From NCBI GenBank assembly GCA_012295275.1, contig CM022666.1, positions 4,405,387 to 4,435,386 of the forward strand: a stretch of 30,000 nt of DNA, written 5' to 3'. Each line of letters starts with the position of its first letter. Position 1 is the first letter of the stretch. The stretch comes from Chrysomallon squamiferum (lineage: Eukaryota; Mollusca; Gastropoda; Neomphalida; Peltospiridae). The notes under the pieces were generated by a model. The model searched no databases. It saw nothing but the letters and a program-made list of their open reading frames with translations, and had not been told where the DNA came from. Both the position numbers and the translations under genes were made by a program. Below are positions 18,361 through 28,653 of this stretch, in pieces.

Positions 18361-18793
18361 AAAAAGTATAATAATTTTCATAAGAAGTGTAAAAATGTCA
18401 TGCAAAATTCTTTACTGCCTGTACAAAAGACCTTTTTTTTTTTTTCAAGGTATATTTTGCATTCATTAATACTAAAGTTTATATGCTTCCATGCAAATGT
18501 TTTGTTCGTATGTGCAAATGTCAATATTTTTTCCATGCATCTGTCAATATTTTTCAATCCTAATCTTCACTTTTTCAAAAGCAATGCTTTTACATGCAAA
18601 TTGTTGCCTAGGTAACATTTTTGATCAAAATATTTTAGATTTTATGTTCTACCATGAAAATATTATCTTCTTATGTACCATTTCACTGCACAAAAACCAC
18701 CTATTACAGTAATATTTTCTTATGCAAATTAAATTTTAAAATTTTAAAATATTCATCTTTTTATAACTTTAGGTAATATTTTATTGTGCAAAT
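18317..18793 (+). promoter_or_regulatory. Cluster of POU octamer motifs
   Basis: ATGCAAAT occurs at 18491-18498, 18594-18601 and 18722-18729; one-base variants GTGCAAAT at 18512 and 18786, ATGCAGAT at 18317 and TTGCAAAT at 18338. An X-box palindrome GTTGCCTAGGTAAC lies at 18603-18616, immediately beside the second octamer. The pattern may be regulatory or a decayed tandem repeat containing the octamer. Confidence 0.3.
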
Positions 18794-18903
18794 TTTATCT
18801 TGTTTAAACAAAAATGTCACAGATCCAAATGAAAAATGTTAATGGTCTTGCTTTTGTTGATAACTAACAAATATCTTTCTTCTTTTTTTATTTGCCATCT
18901 TAG

Positions 18904-19027
18904 ACAATTAACCATGAAAAACAATCCCATGAAAGGTTCAAGCACGTTTGTCCTGAGCCCATTTTGTAGGAACCGAGGATTCCCGAAGGAGACAATATCT
19001 GGGAATTCTTGTTTGTTTCAGCTCTGA
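18904..19027 (+). CDS. Possible terminal exon, product unknown
   Basis: A textbook acceptor precedes this segment: TAACTAAC (branch-point consensus, 18862-18869), the pyrimidine tract TCTTTCTTCTTTTTTTATTT, then ATCTTAG with AG at 18902-18903. The frame is then open for about 40 codons to TGA at 19025-19027. The peptide includes Met-Lys-Asn-Asn-Pro-Met-Lys and Phe-Cys-Arg-Asn-Arg-Gly, is of balanced composition and has higher G+C than its flanks. No donor fits well, so a last exon is the likeliest reading; no AATAAA lies close downstream, only ATTAAA near 19280. No family recognised. Confidence 0.3.
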
Positions 19028-19058
19028 ACTGATTTCTTAATTTGTTTTAAAAATATTT

Positions 19059-19061
<3 letters not shown>

Positions 19062-19097
<36 letters not shown>

Positions 19098-19099
19098 TT
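19062..19099 (+). repeat. (TTTA)n microsatellite
   Basis: About nine units. Confidence 0.95.
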
Positions 19100-20052
<953 letters not shown>

Positions 20053-20380
20053 ATGTGGACCTGATTCAAGAAAGGGCTAGTAAGTTAGTGTATCGTTCCT
20101 GATTTCTTTACATATGTGACCTCATCTAATAAAGGGCTTATAAGTTAGTACACTATTGGTGATATCTTTACACATATATATATATATATGACACAATCCA
20201 AGAAAGTGCTCATAAGTCAATGGCCATTAGTAATATGTTTATATGTATGTGGTCATATCAGTTAAAAAGCTTGGTATGACAGAGTGGGCAGTGTGTATCT
20301 GTGCATGAACACTTCTGTGTGTTTCCCATGGAAAAGAATCACAAGTCAGTGTAGCTTTGGTGACATATTTATATATAATT
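20053..20380 (+). repeat. Degenerate ~62-bp tandem repeat, five copies
   Basis: Copies start near 20053, 20114, 20188, 20247 and 20314. The clearest shared part is AAGAAAGGGCTAGTAAGTTA, present as AATAAAGGGCTTATAAGTTA, AAGAAAGTGCTCATAAGTCA and, more diverged, AAAAGAATCACAAGTCAGT. The third copy is lengthened by a TA expansion. This is an old minisatellite, not a microsatellite. Confidence 0.7.
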
Positions 20381-20437
20381 ATGTAGAGAAATGGAATTAT
20401 TTATGTACAAAGTATGATGGAAGAGGAAAACTATGTA

Positions 20438-20555
20438 TTTATCTCTCTCTCTATCTATCTATCTATCTGTCTATCTATCTGTGTATCTATCTATCTATCT
20501 ATCTGTCTGTCTATCTATTTGTCTGTCTGTCTATTTATCTATCCATCCATCTATA

Positions 20556-20593
<38 letters not shown>

Positions 20594-20674
20594 TCTCTCT
20601 ATCTATCCATCCTTCTATCTATCTATCTGTCTGTCTACATATCTGTCTATCTATCTATCTATCTATCTATCTAT
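20438..20674 (+). repeat. (TATC)n/(GTCT)n microsatellite
   Basis: About 235 bp of TATC with TGTC and CATC variants; plus frames (Leu-Ser-Ile-Tyr) are artefacts. Confidence 0.97.
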
Positions 20675-21003
20675 AAACAGGTAGGGACATAAATAGACAG
20701 GTTGACAGAGAGACAAACACACAGACAGACAGACAGACAGATAGCTAGTGAGTGGTATGGAGGGAGCAATGTTTCAAACAAAAAAAAACGAGAGACAATG
20801 CAACAAATAAAGAGAGACATCTACATTCTCTGAAGCAGAAACCAGTATCTTCCAATACAATCTTCCAATAAAATTTAAAAAATAAAAATTAAGGAAAAAA
20901 AAGCAGACTACAAAAACATCTTTACCTTAACCCTTGTTTAATAACTTTTTTTATTTTTTTATTTTTTACCAAATTTTTTTTGGCAACCGAAGAACAAAAA
21001 TTT
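20675..21003. other. AT-rich non-coding stretch
   Basis: A short GACA run (20722-20740), then A/T runs. On the minus strand AATAAA words at about 20948-20965 lie some 40 to 55 bp beyond the stop codon of the exon candidate at 21004-21113. Confidence 0.5.
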
Positions 21004-21113
21004 TCACCAATTTAAGACTGCAATGTTGCTAGCACTGGCTTCATTAGCAAAGTCTGTATCGAGTTGTGACAAGGCCTGATGTAATTTCTTTCTGCTTAGT
21101 TCAGTATTTATGA
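21004..21113 (-). CDS. Possible terminal exon, product unknown
   Basis: On the minus strand, after an acceptor-like TCTGATCTAATTTCTAG (AG at 21114-21115), 35 codons are open to TGA at 21004-21006. The peptide starts Ile-Asn-Thr-Glu-Leu-Ser-Arg-Lys-Lys and continues with an amphipathic, helix-like Leu-His-Gln-Ala-Leu-Ser-Gln-Leu-Asp, ending Val-Leu-Asn-Trp. G+C is above background and AATAAA follows the stop within about 60 bp, as expected for a 3' end. The frame is closed upstream by a stop just before the acceptor. The length is within chance, and no family is recognised. Confidence 0.3.
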
Positions 21114-21275
21114 CTAGAAATTAGATCAGAACCAACAGCTCCTGTAAAATGTGGCGAAATTAACCGGTATTTTTCAGCAGAAATAGCGAAACAGTTTCTC
21201 CAACTTTTGACCGTGGAAAATACGATTTTAATTCATGAAGAAACATGTTTAAAGTCAAACCATGACCTGCATGTT

Positions 21276-21278
<3 letters not shown>
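21114..21278. other. Unique sequence
   Basis: Moderate G+C. A second acceptor-like site occurs on the minus strand (CCACATTTTACAG near 21145) but opens only six codons. Confidence 0.4.

Positions 21279-21310
<32 letters not shown>
21279..21310 (+). repeat. Poly(T) run, about 32 nt
   Basis: Uninterrupted T-run followed by GAGGGTGTATGTGG; a similar string follows the poly(T) at 29600-29620. Confidence 0.9.
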
Positions 21311-21315
<5 letters not shown>

Positions 21316-22211
21316 TGTATGTGGGGTTTTTTGCTAAAAAATAAAGGCTAGTGACAATACAGTTTTGATTGCTGGTAGCAAAATAAATTTAATTCAAGCA
21401 CAATTCAAGACAGCCTTTTTAAAAAATAAAAATGTAAAAAAAAAAGTTATTTATTTTGGCCTAGAGTTTTGTTTTAATTTCATTTATTAATTAATAATTG
21501 TTAAATTTATGATTTTTGAATTGTGAAGATCTTTTGGAAGTAGTTCATGAAATTTCAAAAATAAAAATGATATTTAAGAGTGAAATTAGCAAAAGGGATC
21601 TTTTATATGTAACCTTCCCATATACAGCAAGGAAAATCCATTGCCTTAGAAATAATTACTTGGGGTCCTGGTTGGAATGGAAAAATCAGTAAAATGGCAA
21701 ACTTAGTAAAATGGGTCTTGTGACCTTTCAAATGAGTGCTATACAGCTTTTTAATAAAAACTCTAAAACCTGACACCCATTAAGTTTTTAAAGTTTTTTA
21801 AATAAGGAAAACCATTAAATAACAAACAGATCTTTCTTACAGTTATACTTCAAACAGGCCTCTCCATACCTAACATTATAAAATATGACATGAAGAAAAG
21901 ATATCACACATTATTTTTATTTATTTTTATTTTACGTTTGCCCTAAAGAAATCTAAAACATCTGTCGGTGGAATAAAAGATTCGACTGTTTGTAGAACTA
22001 ACTGCATTTGTCTTGGACCAAAATAAAGAATATCACGTTCATAAAGCAGAATTTTGTTTTATCTTTTTGAATCAACAAGGTGTTTGCTTTTATTCGACTT
22101 TTATCTCATTTTATTTCCTGTTCTTTTTTAAAAAAAAAATAAAAAAATAAACATAGGTGTGTTCTTGTAGACATGTGGCCAATTATTTTCATTTGGAAAT
22201 GATTTATAATT
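21311..22211. other. Unique AT-rich sequence
   Basis: A diverged copy of the dispersed repeat core (GGGGTCCTGGTTGGAATGG, then AAAAA) lies at 21662-21685. The part 21931-22055 is open on both strands for 30 to 40 codons: minus strand with Tyr-Phe-Gly-Pro-Arg-Gln-Met-Gln, plus strand with Ser-Val-Gly-Gly-Ile-Lys-Asp. Neither has a decisive splice pair, so no exon is called. Confidence 0.45.
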
Positions 22212-22272
22212 CTTCATCTTCATCATCATCATCATCATATTCTTCTTCTTCTTCTTCTTCTTATTATTATTT
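22212..22272 (+). repeat. (CAT)n-(TTC)n-(TTA)n microsatellite
   Basis: Three short triplet arrays in succession. Confidence 0.93.
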
Positions 22273-23403
22273 TGTAACAGATAAATTCTGTTGCCATGGT
22301 AATACCAAGCTAAACATTTTGATGTTTCATTCATGACAATATAAAATTCTGTAAATGTTAATTTTTCAAGTTCTGATATTAATTCTAATGTATTTATAAC
22401 TCAGAACATGATTAATGATAATTCAGAGTATGGTTTAATGATAATTTAAACCAAAAATAGTTGACTTATTTTTCAAACTATGATTTAAATAATTAAAAGA
22501 ATGAAAAAGGTAATAATTCAAATATTTGATAAATGTTAACATACTATTGTTTAATTAAAAAGAGAATTTGATGATTAATAACAGTTTAGTGTATAACTTA
22601 TTAAAAAGACAGAAAGTAGTTTCATCAGATGATTAAAAATATGATTTAAAAAATATAAACTATGAAGCAGCAGTGACAACAGTAATATCAACATCAACAA
22701 CAACAAAAGGAAGAATACATCACCAACATCAACAAAAAAATGCTAAATTTCTTTCTTTCTTTTTTCTTTCTTTCTTTCATTCTTTATTTCTTTATTTATG
22801 TCTTTCATTTTCTTTTCTTTTATATATAAATTAATTTTATTCATTTTTGTGAACATTTATATATTTATTCATTTTTCTCTTTTTTTTTAAAATTATTTGA
22901 ATTATAGCCTAAAATATTCCATCTTTTTCTCTGCTTGTTAATAAATCAGAAGTGAAAAAAAAAAAAAAATCAAAATAAAAAAATTCAAAATATGACAGAG
23001 AGTTTCTAATCTAAACATCAGCAATCAACTTTTTAACCATCAAACTTTCAGAGCAATAAATTTCCAAGCTTAACAACTTCCGGCAAATAAACAAAACGAA
23101 ATACTTCAAAAAAAAAGAGACAAACTTTTAAAAATTAATTTTTCATTCTTTGTCTTAAACAATGTATAAACAGAATGCTTCAAAAAAACGACTAAATAAA
23201 AGCTTAAACAGTCCGCAGTGCACAGATTTTAAAAGAATTTCCTGTGAAGGTTTTAAACGTGGGTCTTGGCAAACAGTTTAACAATTCTGTTTTCACCGTA
23301 AGAAGCATCTGCAGAATCTATATTGTGTAATTCTTAAACAATCCAGTTTAGCCAATTTTCACACTCATGGAGAATTGTTTTGCCTATTTTCATACCTGTG
23401 CAG
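22273..23403. other. AT-rich non-coding stretch
   Basis: X-box-like GTTGCCATGGTAAT at 22290-22303 (one mismatch). Three loose copies of a TTCAGAnnATGnTTAATGAT-type word at 22395-22495. (TTTC)n at 22750-22800 and poly(A) at 22957-22969. Sequence from 23190 has somewhat higher G+C but no supported exon. Confidence 0.55.
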
Positions 23404-23484
23404 CACACAAATGATTTAATTAGGCAGACGGCAAAGAAGGAAAAACAATCAGAACTGATGGATTCACGCGAAAAACCGCAAAAG
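23404..23484 (+). CDS. Possible coding exon, product unknown
   Basis: A strong acceptor, TTTTGCCTATTTTCATACCTGTGCAG (AG at 23402-23403), leads into 27 codons, phase 0 at both ends if the donor AAAAG then GTGCAA (GT at 23485-23486) is used. Without splicing the frame ends four codons later at TGA 23494-23496. The peptide, His-Thr-Asn-Asp-Leu-Ile-Arg-Gln onward, is strongly charged with alternating Lys/Glu/Gln and would be helical. The opposite strand is also open, so direction rests on the splice signals. Phase agrees with the candidate at 24862. No family recognised. Confidence 0.33.
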
Positions 23485-23598
23485 GTGCAAAACTGACGAA
23501 ATGTCTGTTATGATTATAGCAGACAACACTTTGAAGAAAAATGTGTTTTTTCATAAACCGCACAAATAAATACAATATCAGCAATAATACTAACAACA

Positions 23599-23637
<39 letters not shown>

Positions 23638-23640
23638 TGA
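23599..23640 (+). repeat. (AAT)n microsatellite
   Basis: About 13 units. GTAACCATAGTAAC, a full RFX X-box match, follows at 23646-23659. Confidence 0.95.
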
Positions 23641-23736
23641 TGCTAGTAACCATAGTAACATTAATGATAGTAAATATGATAAATAAAATGATGATCTTCA
23701 GCATCATGATAGCTAAATTTACTAAGAACTAAATTC

Positions 23737-23770
23737 ACTTATTCATTCATTCATTCATTCAGTCATTCAT
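23737..23770 (+). repeat. (ATTC)n microsatellite
   Basis: About eight units with one AGTC interruption. Confidence 0.92.
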
Positions 23771-23821
23771 CAGTCCATTAATTAATTTATTCTAATTTAA
23801 CTCTGACACAAGGAAACGAAG

Positions 23822-23973
23822 AAAGAAAAATAAATAAATGAATGAACACTTAAAGAAATAAATAAAGTGAATTACAACATAAATAAATAAATAAATATTA
23901 ATGAATAAAATAAATAAAATGAAATAAATAAATAAATAAATTTTAATATTTAAAATTAAAAAAATTAAAAGAA

Positions 23974-24022
<49 letters not shown>

Positions 24023-24250
24023 AAATATCATTAAATAAATAAATAAATAAATAAACAAAATAAAATAAATATCATTAAATATCATTAAATAAATAAATAA
24101 ATAAAATAAACAAAATAAAAACAAATGAACAAACAAACAAAAAAAATTCCCCCTCCAAAGAAATAAATATATAAACAAATAAATAAAAAACAGAAACAAA
24201 CAAAAAAACTGAAATCAAGGAAAAAAGTCAAACAAACAAACAAACAAAAT
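23822..24250 (+). repeat. (AAAT)n then (CAAA)n tract
   Basis: AAAT units with ATTAAATATC interruptions to about 24130, then CAAA-rich sequence to 24250. Minus-strand Phe/Ile/Leu/Tyr frames are artefacts. Confidence 0.93.
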
Positions 24251-24300
24251 AAAAGACAGAAATACACAGAAAAAACTGAAATCTAAGGAAAAAAATAAAA

Positions 24301-24516
24301 CACACAGAACAAACTGACACATAAAAACACACATTCTGTATCACACACAGAACAAACTGACACAAAAAAACACATTCCGTATCACACACAGAACAAACTG
24401 ACACATAAAAACACATTCCGTATCACACACAGAACAAACTGACACATAAAAACACATTCCGTATCACACACAGAACAAACTGACACATAAAAACACATTC
24501 CGTATCACACACAGAG
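24301..24516 (+). repeat. 41-bp minisatellite, about five copies
   Basis: The landmark GAACAAACTG occurs at 24307, 24350, 24391, 24432 and 24473, and the next unit starts at about 24514: one step of 43 bp, then 41 bp each. The last three units are practically identical, indicating recent expansion to the right. Diverged half-units (CAGAAACAAAC, AAACTGAAATC) lie upstream from 24191. The period is not a multiple of three, so minus-strand frames shift between copies and are not genes. Confidence 0.92.
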
Positions 24517-24567
24517 ATAACATATTATTATCACCCCTCTGAATGACAGCTAATTTTACACTTTCAG

Positions 24568-24598
<31 letters not shown>

Positions 24599-24704
24599 CA
24601 ATTATCTTCTCCTACACACATCTTTCTTCCATTAAACAAGACAATTTTATTTCCTTTTCGTGCTTTTTAAAAAAAAAAAAAAAAAAAAAATCACGCTAAA
24701 TCAT

Positions 24705-24824
<120 letters not shown>

Positions 24825-24861
24825 GTTCTACTGTCATCTCAGTGAAGCTCTGCATCTCCAG

Positions 24862-25023
24862 AATAATCAAGTTGAAGTTTTCTGTGTGACAAAATGTATG
24901 GACGGGCAGATGACTAGCTTTTGTGTAAATCTGACAGGTTTAGCTGACAAATTGCAGTATCTGAGTAACCCAAGGTCTCATCAAGTGGTCCAATTAGCAG
25001 TGATAGTGTTTGTTGGGTTTTAA
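24862..25023 (+). CDS. Possible coding exon, product unknown
   Basis: Following GCTCTGCATCTCCAG (AG at 24860-24861) 53 codons are open to TAA at 25021-25023; the frame is also open leftward to the poly(A). Codons favour G in the first position, as real coding sequence often does. The peptide starts Asn-Asn-Gln-Val-Glu-Val-Phe-Cys-Val-Thr and has three cysteines and a hydrophobic end. A donor CAG then GTTTAG at 24938 would shorten it to 76 bp (ending 24937), which fits a phase-compatible terminal segment at 26575. The minus strand has a competing 40-codon frame, and no family is recognised, so this stays uncertain. Confidence 0.3.
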   Translation, partial: NNQVEVFCVTKCMDGQMTSFCVNLTGLADKLQYLSNPRSHQVVQLAVIVFVGF

Positions 25024-25483
25024 CGAGCAGAAATCTGCGTCAGTGTCCACAAATCATTTCTCAGATATGAGAAACTGCAGAATCGGGTTAGAATTTTTTT
25101 TATTTTTTTTTTTATATATATACTGCTGCATTTTGGGGTGTGGTTGGATGCAAGGGTCCCTTGATTCCCCTTTCAGTTCACTTCTTCACCTTTTGGGATA
25201 TTTCCAATTCCAACCAGTGTTTTTTTGACTGGTTTATTTATCAAAGAGTGTGTGTGTGTGTGTGTGTGATTTCCTGTCTATGAGGTGGTGTTGGGTAAAA
25301 AGATTCCTTGCTGCTAATTGAGAAAGAGTAATCCTTTGTGTGGTAATGATGGTTTCTGTTCTGTTTACATGTTTGATTCCTAATAACAATTAAGTGTGTA
25401 TTATAAAAGGTGTTTTTAACGAAAAATGTTCTATAGTAATATTACATAAAACTCTTTCTTTCTCTCTTTTCTTTTCTTTTTTT
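25024..25483. other. Unique sequence with (GT)n
   Basis: CACTGGTTGGAATTGGAAAT (dispersed repeat core, minus strand) lies at 25199-25219, one mismatch from 6788-6807. (GT)n at 25248-25268. The plus-strand frame at 25010-25228 has no support. Confidence 0.5.
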
Positions 25484-25485
25484 TT

Positions 25486-25516
<31 letters not shown>

Positions 25517-25565
25517 GTCTCTCTTTGTCTCTATCTATGTCCTCTCTTCATTATTCTGTGTCTTT

Positions 25566-25638
<73 letters not shown>
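25484..25638 (+). repeat. Two (TC)n blocks
   Basis: TC arrays at 25487-25510 and 25569-25638 separated by TCTG/TCTA-rich sequence. Confidence 0.95.
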
Positions 25639-25641
<3 letters not shown>

Positions 25642-26574
25642 TATAACTTATTTAAACTTTTGAACAAAAATCACCTACATCTTCATTTTATTTTCATAAA
25701 AAGTTAATTAACAGCACACACACACATTATTATTAATGAATTTTTTGAAAATGATTATTTTACTGCTTTGCATTCTGACATGCGCTGTCAACACTCTGGA
25801 ACATGCCAAACATGCATTAAAGGTTATGTAAAGAAGAAACACAACTCTGATTTGTTTATTTAACTCGAGTCGCCCTAATGTGACAAATTCATTCTACATT
25901 TAAAACTACTTTCCCTTTTTCCTGAACCCATTAAATACCAAAAGGTTACAAGCGAAAATAATCTAAAAATTAATGTAAACTATCTCGCATAACATTTCAT
26001 GTTTTTTAAAATCTTTTCATTTTCCTTGAATTTAACTCTTTGTACTTCAAACACTTAAATGTCTTGATTGATAAACCGTAACTGATTTTTGATGAATAGA
26101 TGATGATTTTGATGATGAATGATGACTGGGGTGATGGTTTTAATGTCTGAGATTATTATTTTAATGATGATTCATGACAGAGATGATTGTTTTAATGATA
26201 AATCATTACTAAAATAATGATAAAGGATTCTTTTCATGTATATGAGAAAAGCATGTTGATACTTATAAAAACATTCAATAGAAGCAAAAAAAAAAAAGAT
26301 TACAAAATATTTTTAAAAGCATTTTAAAATTATCTTAACACTAAAAGGGTTAACTTGCACTTTAAATTTTCAAAAAAAAAAAAAAAAAAAAATTTGCATT
26401 CAAATTGCAAAAAAAACCACAGTTTTAAAATGGAGTTTGTAATTGAATTTCATTAGTTAAAAAAAAAAAAAAAATATATAAAAGATAAATAAATTCCCTT
26501 AAGGAATAAAACAAATCAAAAATATTTTCTTGTTCATTTAAGAAAACCTCCTGGCTCTTTGATTTCCATTTCAG
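25639..26574. other. AT-rich non-coding stretch
   Basis: Short CA run (25715-25726), a degenerate GAT tract at 26095-26225, and poly(A) at 26374-26391 and 26459-26474. No gene seen before the acceptor-like site at 26560-26574. Confidence 0.6.
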
Positions 26575-26611
26575 ACATCCATTTGTACAAAATGAATTCT
26601 TAATGCCTTGA
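26575..26611 (+). CDS. Possible short terminal exon, weak
   Basis: TCTTTGATTTCCATTTCAG (AG at 26573-26574) is a strong acceptor. Two frames are open for 8 to 12 codons before a stop (TAA at about 26602 or TGA at 26609-26611), and AATAAA follows at 26643-26648. Joined to the donor at 24938, the phase gives Asp-Ile-His-Leu-Tyr-Lys-Met-Asn-Ser and a stop. The parts agree, but each is short enough to arise by chance. Confidence 0.2.
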
Positions 26612-26940
26612 CGAAGAACAAAAACTTTCTAAGAAGATTTCGAATAAAGACCCAACACTGGGAGACAAAAACCACAAGGACAGTTTAAGAAAATTTATCA
26701 AAGCGTCTCCATTTTTCATTTAGGTAACTGATATAAAAAAGAGAGAAGAAAAACTCTGAGCTTAAAGAAAGTTAAAAAAAAAACAACAACAAAAAAAAAA
26801 ACCAAGAAGGAAAATGATAACAAGGGTTAAGATTCAGCATGATACAAAACACAGGACACTGTTTTCGAGATAACTTTTATACCATTTAACAGTGAGGAGA
26901 TGAACTGTCTCTCAGTTATTGCAGTGTAAGGTTAAAGTAT
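26612..26940. other. Unique AT-rich sequence
   Basis: Poly(A) signal AATAAA at 26643-26648, A-rich runs at 26774-26800, otherwise nothing identified. Confidence 0.5.
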
Positions 26941-27050
26941 AACAGTTCAGTGGACTGGTCCTCATTAATACAGTACTGGCTATTTCCCATTCCAAGCCAT
27001 AACAGTTCAGTGGACCGGTCCTGACTATTTCCCATTCCAAACAGAACTCC
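26941..27050 (-). repeat. Dispersed short repeat, partly duplicated in tandem
   Basis: AACAGTTCAGTGGACTGGTC at 26941 recurs as AACAGTTCAGTGGACCGGTC at 27001, exactly 60 bp on. Each is followed by TATTTCCCATTCCAA (26981, 27026), the second after a 15-bp deletion. The reverse complement of 27026-27050 matches 10497-10521 at 24 of 25 positions. Confidence 0.75.
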
Positions 27051-27460
27051 CCATTTATCAAATATTACTGTACATACTTTCCCAACTTATGGGAAGGTGA
27101 ACTTAAAATATCCTTCCTGCTAATCAGTAGGAGTAACCCATGATGAGGCAACAGCTGGTTTCTTCTTATTTTTATCTGTATTTTATTTTGACTAAATGTA
27201 TGATGCCACAATACCTGGTAACTGTAGATTATAAATGTGCTCAAGCTTGTTAAAATAAAACATTTCTTTTTCTGTTTATATCATCATCATGTTATATAAA
27301 ATATATTCATGGCACTTAATAATTGCTAGCAATAAAGTTTCTTAAGTGTCATTAAACATTAACCAATTCATTCGCTGAGCTGAAAGAAAAGCATTTTAAT
27401 GTGTGTTTCTCTATTACCACATCTGCTGTTTTGTACAGTAAATCACTGCTGTGTGACTAA
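27051..27460. other. Unique sequence
   Basis: No repeat and no supported exon. Confidence 0.5.
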
Positions 27461-27587
27461 GAGAGTAATAATAATAATAATAAAAGAAGCAACAAAACCA
27501 AAAAAAAAAAAAAAAAATAAAAAAAATAAAAATCAACAAGATACTGTATGTTATAGAATAAAAAAAAAAAAAAAAAAAAAAAAAAAA
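27461..27587 (+). repeat. A-rich tract
   Basis: (AAT)n at 27469-27484, then A-runs at 27500-27535 and a poly(A) of about 27 nt ending at 27587. Confidence 0.9.
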
Positions 27588-27909
27588 TGCTATTTTCTAA
27601 CTGCAATGAATTTCCAATAAATCAAATAAATTATTCCTTTTTTTATATGATGACTGGTACTTGTACATGCTATGTGTTATCAATAATCTATAAGTGGAAC
27701 ATTCATAAAGAACCAGTCGACGAATGCTGTATAACTCTTTTGTTAATAGAAACCAATAAAATGTTGAATGTACTGCTAATTGCAGAGTGTACCATGGAAC
27801 TGATTCTGAAAAATAATGATATGGTGTTGGTGGTTTTGTAACAAAGACCCAGAAAAAAATATTCACTGATAATGAAGTGAATAAATGAATTAATAATCCT
27901 AATGATGAT

Positions 27910-27910
<1 letters not shown>
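27588..27910. other. Sequence open on both strands, unassigned
   Basis: Plus 27587-27841 and minus 27597-27866 both lack stops for over 80 codons. Neither peptide shows motifs or recognisable composition, there is no splice or promoter support, and both frames run from a poly(A) or to AT-rich flanks. I leave it unannotated. Confidence 0.3.
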
Positions 27911-27940
<30 letters not shown>

Positions 27941-28235
27941 TTAAAATAAAGAGTTTAATATCATGATTATTTAACAATGTCAAAAACTGCCAAAGTGACA
28001 AGAAAGGATTTTTAAAACAGTTTAAAAACAACGAAAATGTTTGGTTATCAATATTTGAAAAAAATAAATAAAATAAAAAAAAATAAAAATAAATAATAAT
28101 GATAATAATGATGATGATAGTAATAATAATGATAATAATAATAATAATAATAATAATTATAATAATAATAGTAATAGCAGTAGTAACAATAATGATAATA
28201 ACAATAATAATGATAATAATACTAGTAGTAGTAGT

Positions 28236-28270
<35 letters not shown>

Positions 28271-28285
28271 TAATAATAATAATAT
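27911..28285 (+). repeat. (TA)n and degenerate (AAT)n tract
   Basis: TA run at 27911-27934; AAAT at 28059-28095; AAT with GAT, TAG and AAC variants at 28095-28285. Ile/Met and Asn-rich frames are artefacts. The stretch 27935-28058 between them is plain AT-rich sequence. Confidence 0.92.
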
Positions 28286-28431
28286 AATTGATGATTATCT
28301 CTTTATTGTGATTTATAACAATGGTTAAAATATTCCACCCCCCCAACAGCGCCACCCCCACCCTATTCCATTCTTTCAAAGCCCCAGACTATAATAACGA
28401 GGTAATAGATTTTTTTTTGTTCTTATTTGTA

Positions 28432-28461
<30 letters not shown>
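28432..28461 (+). repeat. Poly(A) run, about 30 nt
   Basis: Uninterrupted A-run immediately before the ATG at 28462. The preceding 28335-28380 is a C-rich patch (runs of six to eight C). Confidence 0.95.
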
Positions 28462-28467
<6 letters not shown>

Positions 28468-28653
28468 TCCAAGATCAAACACATGGTGATTATTCAGACA
28501 GCGGTAACCCCAGTGAAATCTGATTTCATCGACAAAAAACCAAACGTTCTCCGTTTTGTGAAGAAAAACGCAAAATTTACCAAGTTTTCCAATATTCCCT
28601 TCTGCACTCGCATTTCATTTCAATTATTTTCCACGCCACAAGAAATGATCTGA
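28462..28653 (+). CDS. Possible small basic protein or exon
   Basis: ATGGCC in a good start context (A at -3, G at +4) opens 63 codons to TGA at 28651-28653. By my count almost half of third positions are G or C, against a strongly AT-rich background, which favours real coding. The peptide begins Met-Ala-Ser-Lys-Ile-Lys-His-Met and is lysine-rich and basic, without a signal peptide or membrane segment. Caution: the poly(A) next to it makes any ATG look well placed, and AAAATGGCC is also a YY1-like motif. Upstream, a very C/T-rich tract ending TTTCAAAG or CCCCAG could be an acceptor, with GAG then GTAATA as donor. No family recognised. Confidence 0.33.

Noticed and set aside
24301-24516. CRISPR-like or repeat-protein array
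   Set aside because: The whole 41-bp unit repeats with no unique spacers, and the period is not a multiple of three.
27587-27866. Two frames of 84 to 89 codons on opposite strands
   Set aside because: No motif, no splice or promoter signal; each strand undermines the other.
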